A DNA stretch of 64,000 nt from Amoebidium appalachense. Its lineage: Eukaryota > Ichthyosporea. This document shows positions 33,859 through 45,769 of the stretch, piece after piece. Every line of letters starts with the position of its first letter. Position 1 is the stretch's first letter. The stretch spans positions 12,524,001 to 12,588,000 of the forward strand of contig CAVNZM010000002.1 of assembly GCA_963693365.1 (NCBI GenBank), read 5' to 3'. A program made the position numbers and the translations under genes. Below the pieces are notes generated by a model. The model saw nothing but the letters and a program-made list of their open reading frames with translations. It did no database searches and was not told the DNA's origin.

Positions 33859-36800
33859 ATGGGAAGAGCAAAATGTCCAGTTCCCATGTATGAAGGAGAA
33901 GGCAAGGGCAAAATATCCTACTCAATGTGGGCCATGCGCATGAAGTGCTTCCTCGAGGGCGAGGAATTATGGTACACGATTGAAGACGTGGCTCCTGAAG
34001 TGATAGGAGAGGACGGCGAACCGGTGGAGCAACCTCCGGTGGAGATCGACCCCTTGGATCAGAAGAAGGCGACTTCCTACCTGGTGGAGACACTAGGTGA
34101 TGTACCTGCAAGCCTGTGTCGGCGAGCTATTGCCGTAGGAAATCCCAAGGACATATGGGATACGGTAGCATCATACGCTGCGCGCAACACAGATGAGCAC
34201 AAGAGAATGTTGATTCAACAGTTCTGGCGTGCTGATATGATGCCGACGGAAAGCGTGCTGGAGTATGCGGCCCGTCTGGAGTGCATTGTGCAGGATCTTC
34301 TTCATATCGATCCCAATGGAGTTAGTGAGGACATGGTTGCCGAGAAATTCCTGGACGGTGTAGGCGCTGACGACCGATTCCGCACCGACGTTAGGACCAT
34401 TCAAGCTTTACCAGCAGCTGAGAAGACAATGGAAAAGATAATCGCCAAGCTGCGTGGTTTTGAGGAGAACGAGGCTGCAAGGGAACAGCAGCGGGTGATG
34501 ATGACCAGCACCCAAGGGCGCGGCGGTACGCCACGACAGGACACCGGCAAGCCGCGCGTGACTGACATATCCAAGGTGGAGTGTTACAAATGTCACAAGT
34601 TTGGGCACTACAAGTCACAGTGTCCAAAGAAGAAGAAGGGCGGCAATCGCGGCGACAAGGCGAAGCAGAACGGAGCTTCCAAGGAGCTCGCCATGGCGGT
34701 AAACAGCGGACTCCCTTCTTCAACTGAGTGGTATTGGGACTGCGGCGCAACCTCCCATGTCACATGCCGAAAGGACTGGATGGAAGACTTCCGGTCGATC
34801 ACACCCAAACCCGTCGCTCTGGGTAACACCCCGGGTGTGATGGCGCTAGGAATAGGCGTCGTAAGATTAACAAGTGAGTTCCAGGGCAACAGCATGACAT
34901 TTAGACTGCAGAATGTGCTGTACGTGCCAGCATTTGGAACTAACGTGATGTCGGCTTCAAGCGCCGGCAAGCACGGGTTAAGAGGCATCACCGACGGTCG
35001 ACAGTGTACGATTGAGAGTGCCACAGATGGCCAAGTTGTGGCCCGTGGGGTAGTGGAGGGAGGCCTGTATCGTCTCCTAGTGAAACCCGGATGTGAGAGC
35101 GTGAACATGGTGACCACTGCAGTCGGCAGCAGTGGGGGTAACACCGTGTGTGAGCCGGTAAAGGGCAGCGCCAGTTTATGGCACCGGCGGTTTGGTCATG
35201 TGGCAACAAACACGCTACAGAAAATGGCTAAAGAAAACATCGTCGAGGGTCTGTGCATCGACTGCAAACCCCAGGATGACGGTGTGTGCGAGGGATGCGC
35301 GAGAGGGAAGCAAGCCCGGCTCTCTTTCAGTAAGCTACCCCGCAAGACAGCGCCAGCGAAGCTCGACAGAGTTCATTCTGATGTGGCAGGACCGTTCAAC
35401 AAGGAGTCGCTGCAAGGTTCCAAGTATTATGTCACCTTCATCGACGACAAGACAAGGTTCACTACGGTGTACTTCATGAAACATAAATCCCAAGTGCATA
35501 CTTACTTCAAGAAGTACAAGGCACACGTAGAGAAGCAACACGGTGCCAGCATCAAGATTCTGCGTTCCGACAACGGGGGTGAGTACACCTCCACTGAGTT
35601 CAAGTCGTTCCTGGAAGCGTGCGGCATTGAACATGAGGCGACAGTCCCTTACACACCAGAGCAGAATGGTGTAGCAGAGAGGGCTAACAGGACCATTGTC
35701 GAGACGGCGCGCTGCATGCTGCAGTCAGCAGGCATGAGTATGGGGTTCTGGCAGCTGGCAGTACAGGCAGCTGTGTACATCAAGAACCTGACGCCAACCA
35801 CAGTACTGGGTGGCATGACACCTTGGGAGGCATGGTATGGAGAGAAGCCCGATGTTAGCCATCTACGTGTATTTGGTAGCAAGGCATTTGTCCATGTGCC
35901 GAAGGACGAGCGCAGGAAGCTAGACGCCAAGAGTCGGGAGTGTAAATTCGTCGGCTACACAGGTGACAGCAAGACGTACTTGTTGTGGGACACCGAGGCG
36001 CGCAAGACTATCGTCGGGCGAGATGTGGTGATCGATGAATCATGCACCCCAAAGGCCGGTATTCCGGTGGTGCAAGATGAGCCAATGGAATTGCTGATGC
36101 ATAAGCCAATCGGAAATCAGCAGAGCTTGGAATCGAGAGATCCAATCAGCGCCAAGAAGCAACATTCCTTTCGGAAGCCTGCAATCGGCACTGACAGTGG
36201 ATATGATTCAGATGCTATCGGCGACGGCGCGGGCGAGGACAGCGGCGATTCGGACGCGGCAGGGTCAGGAGACGAGGAAGATAGTGCAGAGTTGCAGGTT
36301 GCAACCAGAAGTGCCTATCCGTCTATGACTACAAGGCGCGGTGGGACCTACGGCATCAACGCAGGTGTAGTAGAGTACCGCGACAGTATCAGCATGGCAA
36401 TTGAGAGTGCTGATAGCAATGAGGATGACCCTGTGACACTGGAAGAAGCAATCTCCAGGCCAGATGGTGCAAAGTGGAAGGCTGCGCTGGACGAGGAGTA
36501 CGAATCTCTAGTCAAGAATGGGACATGGTCACTGGTGCCACTCCCACCAGGTCGTCGGGCAGTTTCCTTCAAGTGGGTCTTCAAGATGAAACGCAACGCC
36601 GACGGCAGTGTCGAGCGCTACAAGGCCCGTGGTGTGGCCAGGGGCTTCTCTCAGCAAGAGGGGATAGACTACGAAGAGACCTTTGCCCCGGTGGCCAAGT
36701 TCACCAGCTTCAGACTTCTCTTCGCTATGGCAGCGGCAGAGAACATGCACCTCACACAAATAGATATCGTCACGGCGTTCCTGAACGGCGACATCAAGGA

Positions 36801-37992
36801 AGAGCTGTACATGCAGCAACCGCGTGGGTACGAGGTACCCGGAAAGGAAGACTATGTGTGTCGTTTGCACAAGAGTCTGTATGGCCTCAAGCAAGCAGCA
36901 AGGTGCTGGAATGAGAAGATGCATGAGGCTATGGTCGATCTTGGCTTCACACGTGTGGAAGCTGATCGATGTGTCTACTTCAAGGTCAACGGAAGTGGAA
37001 AGACGGTGGTGGCTGTGCATGTGGACGACATGCTAGTGGCGGCGTCGACAGATGATCTTATTCAAGAATTCGTCAGGCAGGTTGCGACGAAGTTCTCCGT
37101 CAAGGTGATCGGCGAGCCAAAGCTGCTACTCGGTGTGCAGGTCAGTCGTGACGCTGCAACAGGCGATATCAAGTTGTCACAGGAAACGTACATCAAGTCA
37201 TTGATGCGGCGCTTCAACATGGTCGACTGCAAGGGTAAGTCAACACCGCTACCGGAGCGATGTGTGTTGAGCAAGGCCATGAGTCCGGCAAGCGAGGAGG
37301 AGAGAGTGGCGATGCGGCAAGTTCCTTATGCCAGAGCTGTGGGCTCCTTAATGTACGCAATGGTGGCCACCCGGCCAGACATTGCACAAGCAGTGGGGGA
37401 ACTTAGTAAGTTCGTGAGCAACCCGGGACTTCAACACTGGGACGCAGCCAAACATCTTCTCCGGTACCTCAAGGGGACAACCAACTACGGGATTGTCTAC
37501 CGCGGAGGACGAGGAGGGAGTACAACAGTGGAGGGATTCACTGACTCCGATTACGCTGGCAACTCCGACGACCGTAAGTCGACGAGCGGATACATCTTCA
37601 CTGCCAATGGATCTGCCATCAGCTGGGGCAGCAAGCAACAGAAGACTGTGGCTACTTCATCTACAGAGGCGGAGTATATGGCTACGTGCCTGGCAGTCAA
37701 AGAGGCTAAGTGGCTACGACAGCTGCTGGGGCAGCTGGGCTACGATATGAGTGAGGCGACCATCATCTACGCCGACAACCAGGCCAGCATCAAGCTTGCA
37801 AGGAACCCGATGCTCCATAACAGGAGCAAACACATCGACGTTCAGTACCACTACACCCGTGAGTGTGTGGAGAATGGGGATGTAGAACTTGTGTATTGCA
37901 GCACGAACAGTAACGTGGCCGACATGTGCACCAAAGCTTTAGGGAGACTTAAGTTAGTGCAGCATCGGCAGGCCATCGGCATGGCTGAGTAA
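33859..37992 (+). CDS. Copia Gag-Pol polyprotein
   Basis: 1,377 residues from ATG at 33,859. Gag N-terminal UBN2-type domain (SMWAMRMKCFLEGEELWYTI), zinc knuckle CYKCHKFGHYKSQC (about 241). Aspartic protease with DCGATSH (about 294; Cys in place of Ser after the catalytic Asp). GAG-pre-integrase WHRRFGH...CEGCARGK (about 440-480). Integrase core with D (VHSDVAGPF, about 504), D (LRSDNGGEY) and E (NGVAERANR). After a Ser/Asp-rich hinge, RT with FKWVFKMKR, ITAFLNG-type motif (VTAFLNGDIKEELYM) and HVDD in place of YVDD (about 1,054). RNase H with SSTEAEYMA, DNQASIKLA and HIDVQYHY (about 1,262-1,358). Ty1/copia order throughout. No stop or frameshift. HVDD is unusual but keeps both catalytic Asp. 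Confidence 0.97.
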   Translation: MGRAKCPVPMYEGEGKGKISYSMWAMRMKCFLEGEELWYTIEDVAPEVIGEDGEPVEQPPVEIDPLDQKKATSYLVETLGDVPASLCRRAIAVGNPKDIWDTVASYAARNTDEHKRMLIQQFWRADMMPTESVLEYAARLECIVQDLLHIDPNGVSEDMVAEKFLDGVGADDRFRTDVRTIQALPAAEKTMEKIIAKLRGFEENEAAREQQRVMMTSTQGRGGTPRQDTGKPRVTDISKVECYKCHKFGHYKSQCPKKKKGGNRGDKAKQNGASKELAMAVNSGLPSSTEWYWDCGATSHVTCRKDWMEDFRSITPKPVALGNTPGVMALGIGVVRLTSEFQGNSMTFRLQNVLYVPAFGTNVMSASSAGKHGLRGITDGRQCTIESATDGQVVARGVVEGGLYRLLVKPGCESVNMVTTAVGSSGGNTVCEPVKGSASLWHRRFGHVATNTLQKMAKENIVEGLCIDCKPQDDGVCEGCARGKQARLSFSKLPRKTAPAKLDRVHSDVAGPFNKESLQGSKYYVTFIDDKTRFTTVYFMKHKSQVHTYFKKYKAHVEKQHGASIKILRSDNGGEYTSTEFKSFLEACGIEHEATVPYTPEQNGVAERANRTIVETARCMLQSAGMSMGFWQLAVQAAVYIKNLTPTTVLGGMTPWEAWYGEKPDVSHLRVFGSKAFVHVPKDERRKLDAKSRECKFVGYTGDSKTYLLWDTEARKTIVGRDVVIDESCTPKAGIPVVQDEPMELLMHKPIGNQQSLESRDPISAKKQHSFRKPAIGTDSGYDSDAIGDGAGEDSGDSDAAGSGDEEDSAELQVATRSAYPSMTTRRGGTYGINAGVVEYRDSISMAIESADSNEDDPVTLEEAISRPDGAKWKAALDEEYESLVKNGTWSLVPLPPGRRAVSFKWVFKMKRNADGSVERYKARGVARGFSQQEGIDYEETFAPVAKFTSFRLLFAMAAAENMHLTQIDIVTAFLNGDIKEELYMQQPRGYEVPGKEDYVCRLHKSLYGLKQAARCWNEKMHEAMVDLGFTRVEADRCVYFKVNGSGKTVVAVHVDDMLVAASTDDLIQEFVRQVATKFSVKVIGEPKLLLGVQVSRDAATGDIKLSQETYIKSLMRRFNMVDCKGKSTPLPERCVLSKAMSPASEEERVAMRQVPYARAVGSLMYAMVATRPDIAQAVGELSKFVSNPGLQHWDAAKHLLRYLKGTTNYGIVYRGGRGGSTTVEGFTDSDYAGNSDDRKSTSGYIFTANGSAISWGSKQQKTVATSSTEAEYMATCLAVKEAKWLRQLLGQLGYDMSEATIIYADNQASIKLARNPMLHNRSKHIDVQYHYTRECVENGDVELVYCSTNSNVADMCTKALGRLKLVQHRQAIGMAE

Positions 37993-38125
37993 GAACTACA
38001 AATAGTGTAGTGTTAATGTTCGTGTAGTAGGTGTTATATGTGTTAGTATAGTAGCATAGTTTTAGAGTTGCATCTTAGGTTTAGGTTGCATGCGGTAGAT
38101 AGATAGAACACAGTGCAAGTGGGGG

Positions 38126-38431
38126 TGTCGAACAGGATAGCCATCCGGTATGCCCTGCGTTAGCGTAGCACTAGTGATCGGGAATATTCGAGATATTCGG
38201 GATAAACTGGTGGATAGGTTCACGATAGATCAGGATAGATCTAGAAGAGTCTAGAAGATTCTATTGGAGTGTTTTGATTGGTAGCGACTAGATCCACAGC
38301 GGCGGGTAGACCAATCGGGAATAGTATGTAACATTCCAGTTAGCCAGACCACAAGTATATAAAGGTCCCGGCAGGCCAGTCAATGCAAGTCAGCAAATAA
38401 TAAAGTCTCACAGAGAAACCTCTAAGTTACA
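38126..38431 (+). repeat. Copia 3' LTR
   Basis: 306 bp, preceded by the polypurine tract at about 38,116-38,125 and followed by the CTTGT duplication. Confidence 0.95.
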
Positions 38432-38436
38432 CTTGT

Positions 38437-39240
38437 TGCGTTGGGCGTTTTTCTTAGCCATTCGTGATCATGAGGGCATCACACATGCACCGTAGTTAAA
38501 CATATGCACAAGTACTACGGGTGTTGAACATTTACTGCCTGCATGGTGCGTTTCTGCCAAATACACTCTCTGGGGGTAGAGTAGGCATGGCGTGTGAACA
38601 TTATACACACGTACAGCGTGATCATTCAGTCCACCTTTTTGTGGAATGCCCTGTCAGCCATACACATACCGACAACGGGAAGGCGTTTCGGTCGAAAACA
38701 CATCATGACTGTTTTCCACACCGTCCAACGCAACCAGCAGACTCTGACAGACACCCTGTTGTTCTTTTTGTGATAAATTACTTGTTGCATATATCGTCTC
38801 GTCAAGTATCCCTTGCATCCAAAGGTCACTTGAGTGCAACGTGTTTTGTTGCACAGTGCAGTGTGCAGAGGTAGCACTAGTATCGGTACGAGCCCACTAT
38901 GTACTGCCACTAACATGAAACAAGTTGAATTAGATGCTTGCTACTTAACTGTATTGTTTTTCTTTCTCTTGCTCACGGATAAAAGAAATGCAAACCCGGC
39001 AGCTCTCTTTCTATTCTAAGTCTTTGTACATCTACCCGTCTGCTCTCTCCCTACACCAGATCTGCGCAGAAGCTGCTAATTATATCTAACGTTACGTTGT
39101 CTTGGGCTAGCACTAACCCGGACCGTGCGTGTTTGCAAACCGCCACTGCACCAAAAGAGGCCGGTTAATATACTGTGCCAGTGTGTCGTTTGTTACACAG
39201 GGTAAGTGTGTGTGTGTGTATTGCGCATGTGTGTGTACTG
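38437..39240. other. No supported gene
   Basis: Unique-sequence DNA with short frames only, none with a recognisable motif. Confidence 0.5.
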
Positions 39241-39256
39241 TGTGTGACATTAAGAT

Positions 39257-39402
<146 letters not shown>

Positions 39403-39589
39403 CGCAGTGTGTGTGTGTGTGTTTGTGTGTGTGTGAGTCACTTGTGTCACGTTTGCGTGTGTATTTGTGCACGCGTACACTTAGGCGTCTGTATATGCTT
39501 GTGTGTGTGTGTGTGTGTGCCCTTGCGTGCACGGGTGTGTATGCACACGTCTGTGTGTGTATTCTTTGTGTGTGCGTATATGTGTGTCA

Positions 39590-40010
<421 letters not shown>

Positions 40011-40097
40011 GTTCAGGTGTGAGTGTATGTCGACGTCAGTGAAGGTGTACGTTGTTATGCTCTCACGATCCTCTTCCTAGCCTTCCCTCCCGGGACC

Positions 40098-40423
40098 CTT
40101 CCCCCCCCCCCCCCCCCCCCTTCTTTCCCTCCCCTCGCCAGGGGCACCTTGTTGCCCCGCCTCTCTTGTAGGTGCCTAGGGAGGGAGGTGGTGGTGGGGG
40201 AGGGAGGAAGGGGGAGGAAGGAAGGCATAAGGAACTTCGGAAAGGGGGGGGGGGGGGGGGGGGGCTGGCGGGCAAAAGTGGGGTTTGGGTGGGGCGGCTG
40301 GGGAAGGTGGGGTCGATATGGAGAAGGTAACAGATCTGTGTAAGAAGTGTTGAAGTGAGCGAGGTCAAGCTGCCTTGTTTACATGTAGTTATTTGTGTGT
40401 TTATGTGTGTGTGTGTGTCACGG

Positions 40424-40496
<73 letters not shown>

Positions 40497-40505
40497 CTCT
40501 CTCGT

Positions 40506-40551
<46 letters not shown>

Positions 40552-40607
40552 TGGTGTGTGTGTGTGTCTGTGTGTGTGTGTGTGTGTGTACGACATGTGT
40601 GTGTGCG

Positions 40608-40638
<31 letters not shown>

Positions 40639-40700
40639 TTGTGTGTATTTTTGTTTGTATGTTTGTGTGTGTTTCTTACGGCCCGGTGTTCTTGCCTAAG
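40098..40700. repeat. C-run, G-run, (TG)n and (CT)n tracts
   Basis: C-run 40,099-40,121, G-rich 40,190-40,265, (TG)n 40,430-40,496, CTCTTT repeats 40,497-40,552, then more TG. From 40,700 to 41,640 the DNA is unique; a 130-codon minus frame there (40,696-41,088) has no motif and is not called. Confidence 0.85.
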
Positions 40701-41643
40701 TTAGTTGTGTAGAGGGGGGACTAGTACGGGCGGGCCTTCCCATGCAGTCAGGGGTGGGCAGGTGGGTGGTTATGGGCAGTGTATAAGTTGAGCATGATGG
40801 GGGTGGGACAAACTTGAGCCTATGCCTGAACAACCAAGCCATGTTTATTTGGCTTCTTCTGAGTGGTAGCACCAAAACCCCACTGTTTGCACCTTCTAGA
40901 ACGGGCGTACAGTGGGACAAGCTCCGGTAACAGGTTTGAGGTGTAGTGGCTTGTTGTCGATGACACAAAAAAAGTTGCAGTGACCGGGTTAAAGTGGTCT
41001 CTGCATAACCTTTGGCTCTTATAGGTTCTTTTTTCACTCTACTGGGCCACGTCACGGCGTCTTCTAACCATAGTTCCGTGAAACACACACCATACCACCA
41101 CGTCCACAGATCTAGACTCCGGAGGTAGACTGCAGCTCTACTGATGAGCAGGCATGTGCGTGCGGGGCTTTTGATTGTTTAACCAATATTTTAAACTGTT
41201 GTTATTTGTGTCATATACAATTACTCACTACTCTAAAAGTGCGCTTATACTAGCTTAAAGTAGGTTAGATTAGAGTCGCTTCAGTTCTTGTAGGTGTTGT
41301 AAGTTTCGCACGGAAAACCATGGCGCCGCGGCTACGCAGTCTGCACAGGGGAAGGCCCTATGGCTCCAGAGCCGCATTCCACAGATCGGCCTATTATAGA
41401 TCCACTGTAGTCCGAATGATTCACATTGAATGTGAATCAATTTTGTGGCGCTTCTCAATTTTTACCTTGTGGTCAAAAAATACATGTTACTTAAGCAAAA
41501 ACTTAGTTTTGGTAGTCAAAAAAACGCCCATATAATTTTTTTGGGGTGTTTATGTCTATATTTTTCATGTTACTTAGAGACGTTCGAGAGGTGGTGCGAG
41601 CTCCAAACAATGTGAATCAATCTGAAAACAATGTGAATCAATT

Positions 41644-41740
41644 CAGTCGCACACATCGATTCAGTCGCACACATCGATTCAGTCGCACACACATCGATTC
41701 AGTCGCACACATCGATTCAGTCGCACACATCGATTCAAAT
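41644..41740 (+). repeat. 18-bp minisatellite (CAGTCGCACACATCGATT)
   Basis: Five tandem units, one with an extra CA. Flanking AATGTGAATCAAT words occur twice just upstream. It lies in the presumed 5' region of the LINE and could be promoter repeats of the element. Confidence 0.9.
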
Positions 41741-41842
41741 GTCGCTTTTTATTATCTGCTAATAAATAGTATCCTTCGCGCATCCACCCCTAAACCAGGC
41801 CATCCGTGGCCCTAAGGGCCGGGGAACACCCCCATCCATGTC

Positions 41843-44038
41843 ATGGCACATGCCTATAATCGTTTCAGAACCTCTTTCAAAGTTCCATCTACACCCATCA
41901 CACATGTGCGACCATTAAAACGTCCAGCAGATACACCTACCACAGATGCACAACCAGAAAAACATCGCCTTAGACTAAGCGCAACACCTATTTACAATAC
42001 ACTACCCATTCAGAATAACACCACACCACTCCGTAGAAACACAATAACAACCATGCCGAAACTTTCGGCATGGTTGTTATCTAGTTATAGCTCTAGTAAG
42101 TCTTGTGGACCTGATGGACTCCCTGCTGGGTTTCTTAAAATCCTTGTTCCCTCCTACCCACAAAAGGAAAGTGATCGTGCTATTAAACCTGATCTTACTA
42201 TCATGTTAAGCTCTCTCTTTTCTTGGTGTGTTAAATGTGGACATGTCCCGTCATCTTGGTTAGATACCTTAGTGATCCCCATAGTTAAGAAGGACTCTGA
42301 GGGCCCCATATCATCCTTTCGCCCCATTACACTAACCCAGGTTGTTCGTAGATTCTTTGAAGCTTGCTTACTTAGGTTATTTGCACATCACCCTAGGTTT
42401 CAATCTATTCTTCACATACACCCATGCCAATCCGCTTTTCGTAAAAACAATTCATGTTATGTTCAAATAATGGCACTGCACGATTCTATGCAAGTTGGTG
42501 CACAATATGTTGGCTTTATTGATTGGAAAACTGCTTACGATTCTGTCTCCCCTGGTCTCCTATGGGAAAAGCTTGCTGCACGGGGTGTACCACACTGCAT
42601 TGGTGTTCTGTTAGAAGCACTCTTGTCTCAAACCTATGGTAGAGCTGTGGTTAATGGGCATCTTTCATATGGTTTTGCTCGTACTAGAGGTCTCTTGCAG
42701 GGTTCATTGCTTAGCCCCTTTTTGTTTAACCTATTTATAGATGATTTGGCTGTCAAGATTTACGCCGAAAACGATGACCCTATTAATAACTTTCTGCCTG
42801 CACTTCTCTATGCTGATGATCTGTCCCTCCTTGCCCGTACCCCTAGACGCCTGCAAAGATTGTTCGATGTAGTGTCAGAGTGGTGCAAGGCAAACCTTAT
42901 GATCCTTAACATAGACAAATGTGGTGTTCTTGTACCTGATATAGCTAACAATTTACACACATTTACATTATCATCTAAACCTGTACCTATAGTTCCAGAA
43001 TACAAATATCTTGGTGTTCCGGTTGATTCTGTTGGTGTTATGTTTCCCCATATGGTCGAAAAGAGGGTAGAGTTGGCTCGTAAGCGGTTAGCTTTCTTTT
43101 TGGCTAATATTTTTAAAGACACACCCCTCCATCCTTCTATTAGACTTACATTTATTCGCACTTTTGTCTTCCCGGCATGTGAATATGGTTTACCCCTTCT
43201 CGCCGCTTGGATCAAGAAAGAGAGAAGTAGAGCGCTTAAACCCCTGGCAAATTTCCTTGAAGCAGAAGTTGCCTCCTTTCTATCTAACAACTGTTGTAAA
43301 CCTGGGCCTGTAACGCTCTCGATATATGGTCTGGTCCCAATAGCTGCTAGAGTATCCTATCTCGCGCTGAAATTCAATAAGCACATAAGCCGCTTAAAGA
43401 AGTATTTGCCCTCCCACCCTCTCTTCTCTATCCGACCTGTCCCCTCCTCACCTCTCCCCTCTTTCCTCCCCTCTCTCTCCCCTTCTCCCCTGGGCACAAA
43501 TACAAATAAACCCCGCAATAGTGTGTGTTTGACTTTGGACTGCCACTTACTTATTAAACATGTACACAATCACAAGATAATCACGCAATATAACAAATGG
43601 AAAAAGATACCACACGACACTAGACCCGATGAAAGCATACACCTTGAAAAACTAAGCCTTATGTCTCGTTTTATATATACTGACCGCCTCAACCATATTG
43701 CCAAATATGGCACTCGCAAGTGTATAACACCTAAATACATATTACCTTCCTGTAGAACTGGTCTTTCTCTAGCTGATGGTATTATTGATCAATTACCACG
43801 CTTTTACTGTACACGTGCTATACAGTGGAGATCTAATAAGTATAAGGTGGCATCATTTGCATGCCCAAACAACACACACACACACCAGTTTAACCGGTCA
43901 TGTATCGCCAAATGTAGTTTAATAGACCACATAATACCGCAACACACACACGTCACATTCACAACAGACACCCAGAAAGATAGCCTACCTGTAAATTACA
44001 ACATCCTTGATTTTATACTAAACACCACGGCCCTCTGA
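41843..44038 (+). CDS. LINE-type reverse transcriptase, interrupted
   Basis: 731 codons. After a basic/Thr-rich N-terminus comes a non-LTR RT domain (residues about 85-420): SCGPDGLPAGFLK, SSFRPITLTQ, FIDWKTAYDSV (catalytic Asp), GLLQGSLLSPFLFNLFIDDL, LLYADDLSLLA (catalytic DD, about 322) and YKYLGVPVD. A long C-terminal domain follows with CPNNTHTHQFNRSC, weakly like a LINE zinc finger. No apurinic endonuclease is visible upstream, so either the 5' part is missing or the clade lacks one. The natural end is lost: at 44,026 the P-type transposon enters after ILDFILNT, giving a false stop. The remaining about 24 codons lie at 47,565-47,638, and the whole C-terminus is preserved in the truncated copy at 17.4-18.6 kb. 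Confidence 0.92.
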   Translation: MAHAYNRFRTSFKVPSTPITHVRPLKRPADTPTTDAQPEKHRLRLSATPIYNTLPIQNNTTPLRRNTITTMPKLSAWLLSSYSSSKSCGPDGLPAGFLKILVPSYPQKESDRAIKPDLTIMLSSLFSWCVKCGHVPSSWLDTLVIPIVKKDSEGPISSFRPITLTQVVRRFFEACLLRLFAHHPRFQSILHIHPCQSAFRKNNSCYVQIMALHDSMQVGAQYVGFIDWKTAYDSVSPGLLWEKLAARGVPHCIGVLLEALLSQTYGRAVVNGHLSYGFARTRGLLQGSLLSPFLFNLFIDDLAVKIYAENDDPINNFLPALLYADDLSLLARTPRRLQRLFDVVSEWCKANLMILNIDKCGVLVPDIANNLHTFTLSSKPVPIVPEYKYLGVPVDSVGVMFPHMVEKRVELARKRLAFFLANIFKDTPLHPSIRLTFIRTFVFPACEYGLPLLAAWIKKERSRALKPLANFLEAEVASFLSNNCCKPGPVTLSIYGLVPIAARVSYLALKFNKHISRLKKYLPSHPLFSIRPVPSSPLPSFLPSLSPSPLGTNTNKPRNSVCLTLDCHLLIKHVHNHKIITQYNKWKKIPHDTRPDESIHLEKLSLMSRFIYTDRLNHIAKYGTRKCITPKYILPSCRTGLSLADGIIDQLPRFYCTRAIQWRSNKYKVASFACPNNTHTHQFNRSCIAKCSLIDHIIPQHTHVTFTTDTQKDSLPVNYNILDFILNTTAL

Positions 44039-44348
44039 AAAAAAGACGGCCTGGATACAGAACGGGGTCAAAAGAGCAGATTGGTATTTCGATCCACTGG
44101 ATTCGCTAGCAAACTACTATCAGTGCGCAGATTATGAAGGAAAACGGAAGGAAAAAAAAAAACGACAAAAGTTTATGAAGTGCTTCCTATGTTCTAAGGC
44201 GTTTTTTTGTCTTAGAGTAATATGCGCAAGCCCTATAGCACAAAGTTTTGGCATAGTGTACATAATAGTGTAGCTGAGTCTCAGTATAGTTATATCTATT
44301 GAGCAGTTCAAAGAAAAGAAAGAGGGTTAGAAAACACTGACAAAGCCG

Positions 44349-45572
44349 CTAGAGCTCTGCTTCCTCCAAATACGCCTCTACCATCCAATCGTACTCCGCC
44401 TCTGCTGCCTCCAGTGCAGCCACCAGCTCGTCATCATTTCCCTCCATCTCCCACTCGACGGTAGGTGGTTCCGCCGTGGTTGCTTTGTTTTCACCTTTCT
44501 TTCCCTTCTTCCTCCCTTCGCCTCCCTTTTCCTCTGTTTTGCTCTCCTTTTTCTTCTTTGCTGGTTTTGTCGACGGCATGCTCCCTGCAACTGTGGCGGG
44601 GATGCCTGCCCCCGCGGCGGCCTCGCTCGCCGCCAAAGCGGCCGCCTGCACTGTTTTGGCTTTCCGGTTTGCTTTGTTGGGTGCTTTCTTCGCTTGTTCC
44701 TTGCGTTGACGCACATACGCGCTCAGGTGGCAGTTGGTTGCAACGGTTATTAGTCGTTCCACTAGTGCTCTCTTTTGCGTGCCGCACACCCCACACTCGT
44801 CCATAAGTGCCTTATCGGTATTGTACCTTTTGACTGCATGTTCGCTGAGTAGCACAGCCACCGTTCTATGGCTGCCCCCCGGAAGGTACGTGTTGACCAG
44901 TGGCTTTAGCAGTGCCTCCACCACACAGTAGACCAATGTGACAATGCTCACTGTTGGTGGTGAAGGGAAAGTCAGGCCCCCCCGATTGGCGGCGCGGATG
45001 AGTCGGTAGTGATCGTCTGTGGCTCTCCCGGCCGTAGTGGTGGCTGTTTCGGTAGCTGTGGTGCTTGTTTCACTGGGTGTGTTGGTGTTTTTGTTGGGTG
45101 TGGTGATTTCGAGTTGTGCACGACTTGTGTTGCAGCCAACACCGCGCACGTGAAGCGCGTGCACACAGAACCCTGCCCGGTAGGTTAGCACCTCTGGCTT
45201 TCTGACGTCTTCGCTGATTTTATAGACGTGGCCCCAGATGGTGTTGTTGTAGAGTGGGAGAATGGTCTCGATGGTGATCGTTTTGCGTTTGCTGTTGAGT
45301 CCTGTGTTCATGTTGTCGAACAGCTGTGTTACACTTGTGCCCGTCTGCACTGCCAGCTTTGCCAGCTTCTGCACCCGTATCCTTTTGACGGCCTGGAGAG
45401 TCTGTTCATAGAGGTGAGTTTATTGTGTGATTTGTGTATATATAGATGGCACGTGGCTATAAAAGTTTAATATGACACACTATGGCGCGGGCGCGCAAGC
45501 AGTGTATCATAGCATATCTTCGTGTGTACACAAGCATGGTTTAGGTATATCTGCATGGGGTTGTGTATGTAT

Positions 45573-45623
<51 letters not shown>

Positions 45624-45732
45624 TACGGTGTGTGTGTGTGTGTGTGTGTGTGGTGTTTGGTGTATGTGTGTCTGTGTGTGTGTGTGTGCGTGTACGTGTG
45701 TGCATTTTTGTGGTTTGAGTTCAACAGCCCCG

Positions 45733-45769
<37 letters not shown>

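Larger units (their letters stand above)
33506..38431 (+). mobile_element. Young Copia-type LTR retrotransposon
   Basis: LTRs at 33,506-33,810 and 38,126-38,431 start TGTCGAACAGG and end AAGTTAC(A). By reading I found no internal difference between them. Target duplication CTTGT (33,501-33,505; 38,432-38,436). TATA box TATATAAAGG at about 33,737, AATAAT/AATAAA near 33,776, primer-binding site at 33,811 and polypurine tract AAGTGGGGG before the 3' LTR. One intact Gag-Pol frame. Identical LTRs and full coding capacity suggest very recent insertion and possible present activity. Confidence 0.97.

Noticed and set aside
40696-41088. 130-codon minus-strand ORF
   Set aside because: No domain, no clear start context, and no second copy for conservation; not enough to call a gene.
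41644-41740. CRISPR-like array (regular 18-bp repeats)
   Set aside because: Units are directly adjacent without unique spacers, in a eukaryotic LINE context: a minisatellite.
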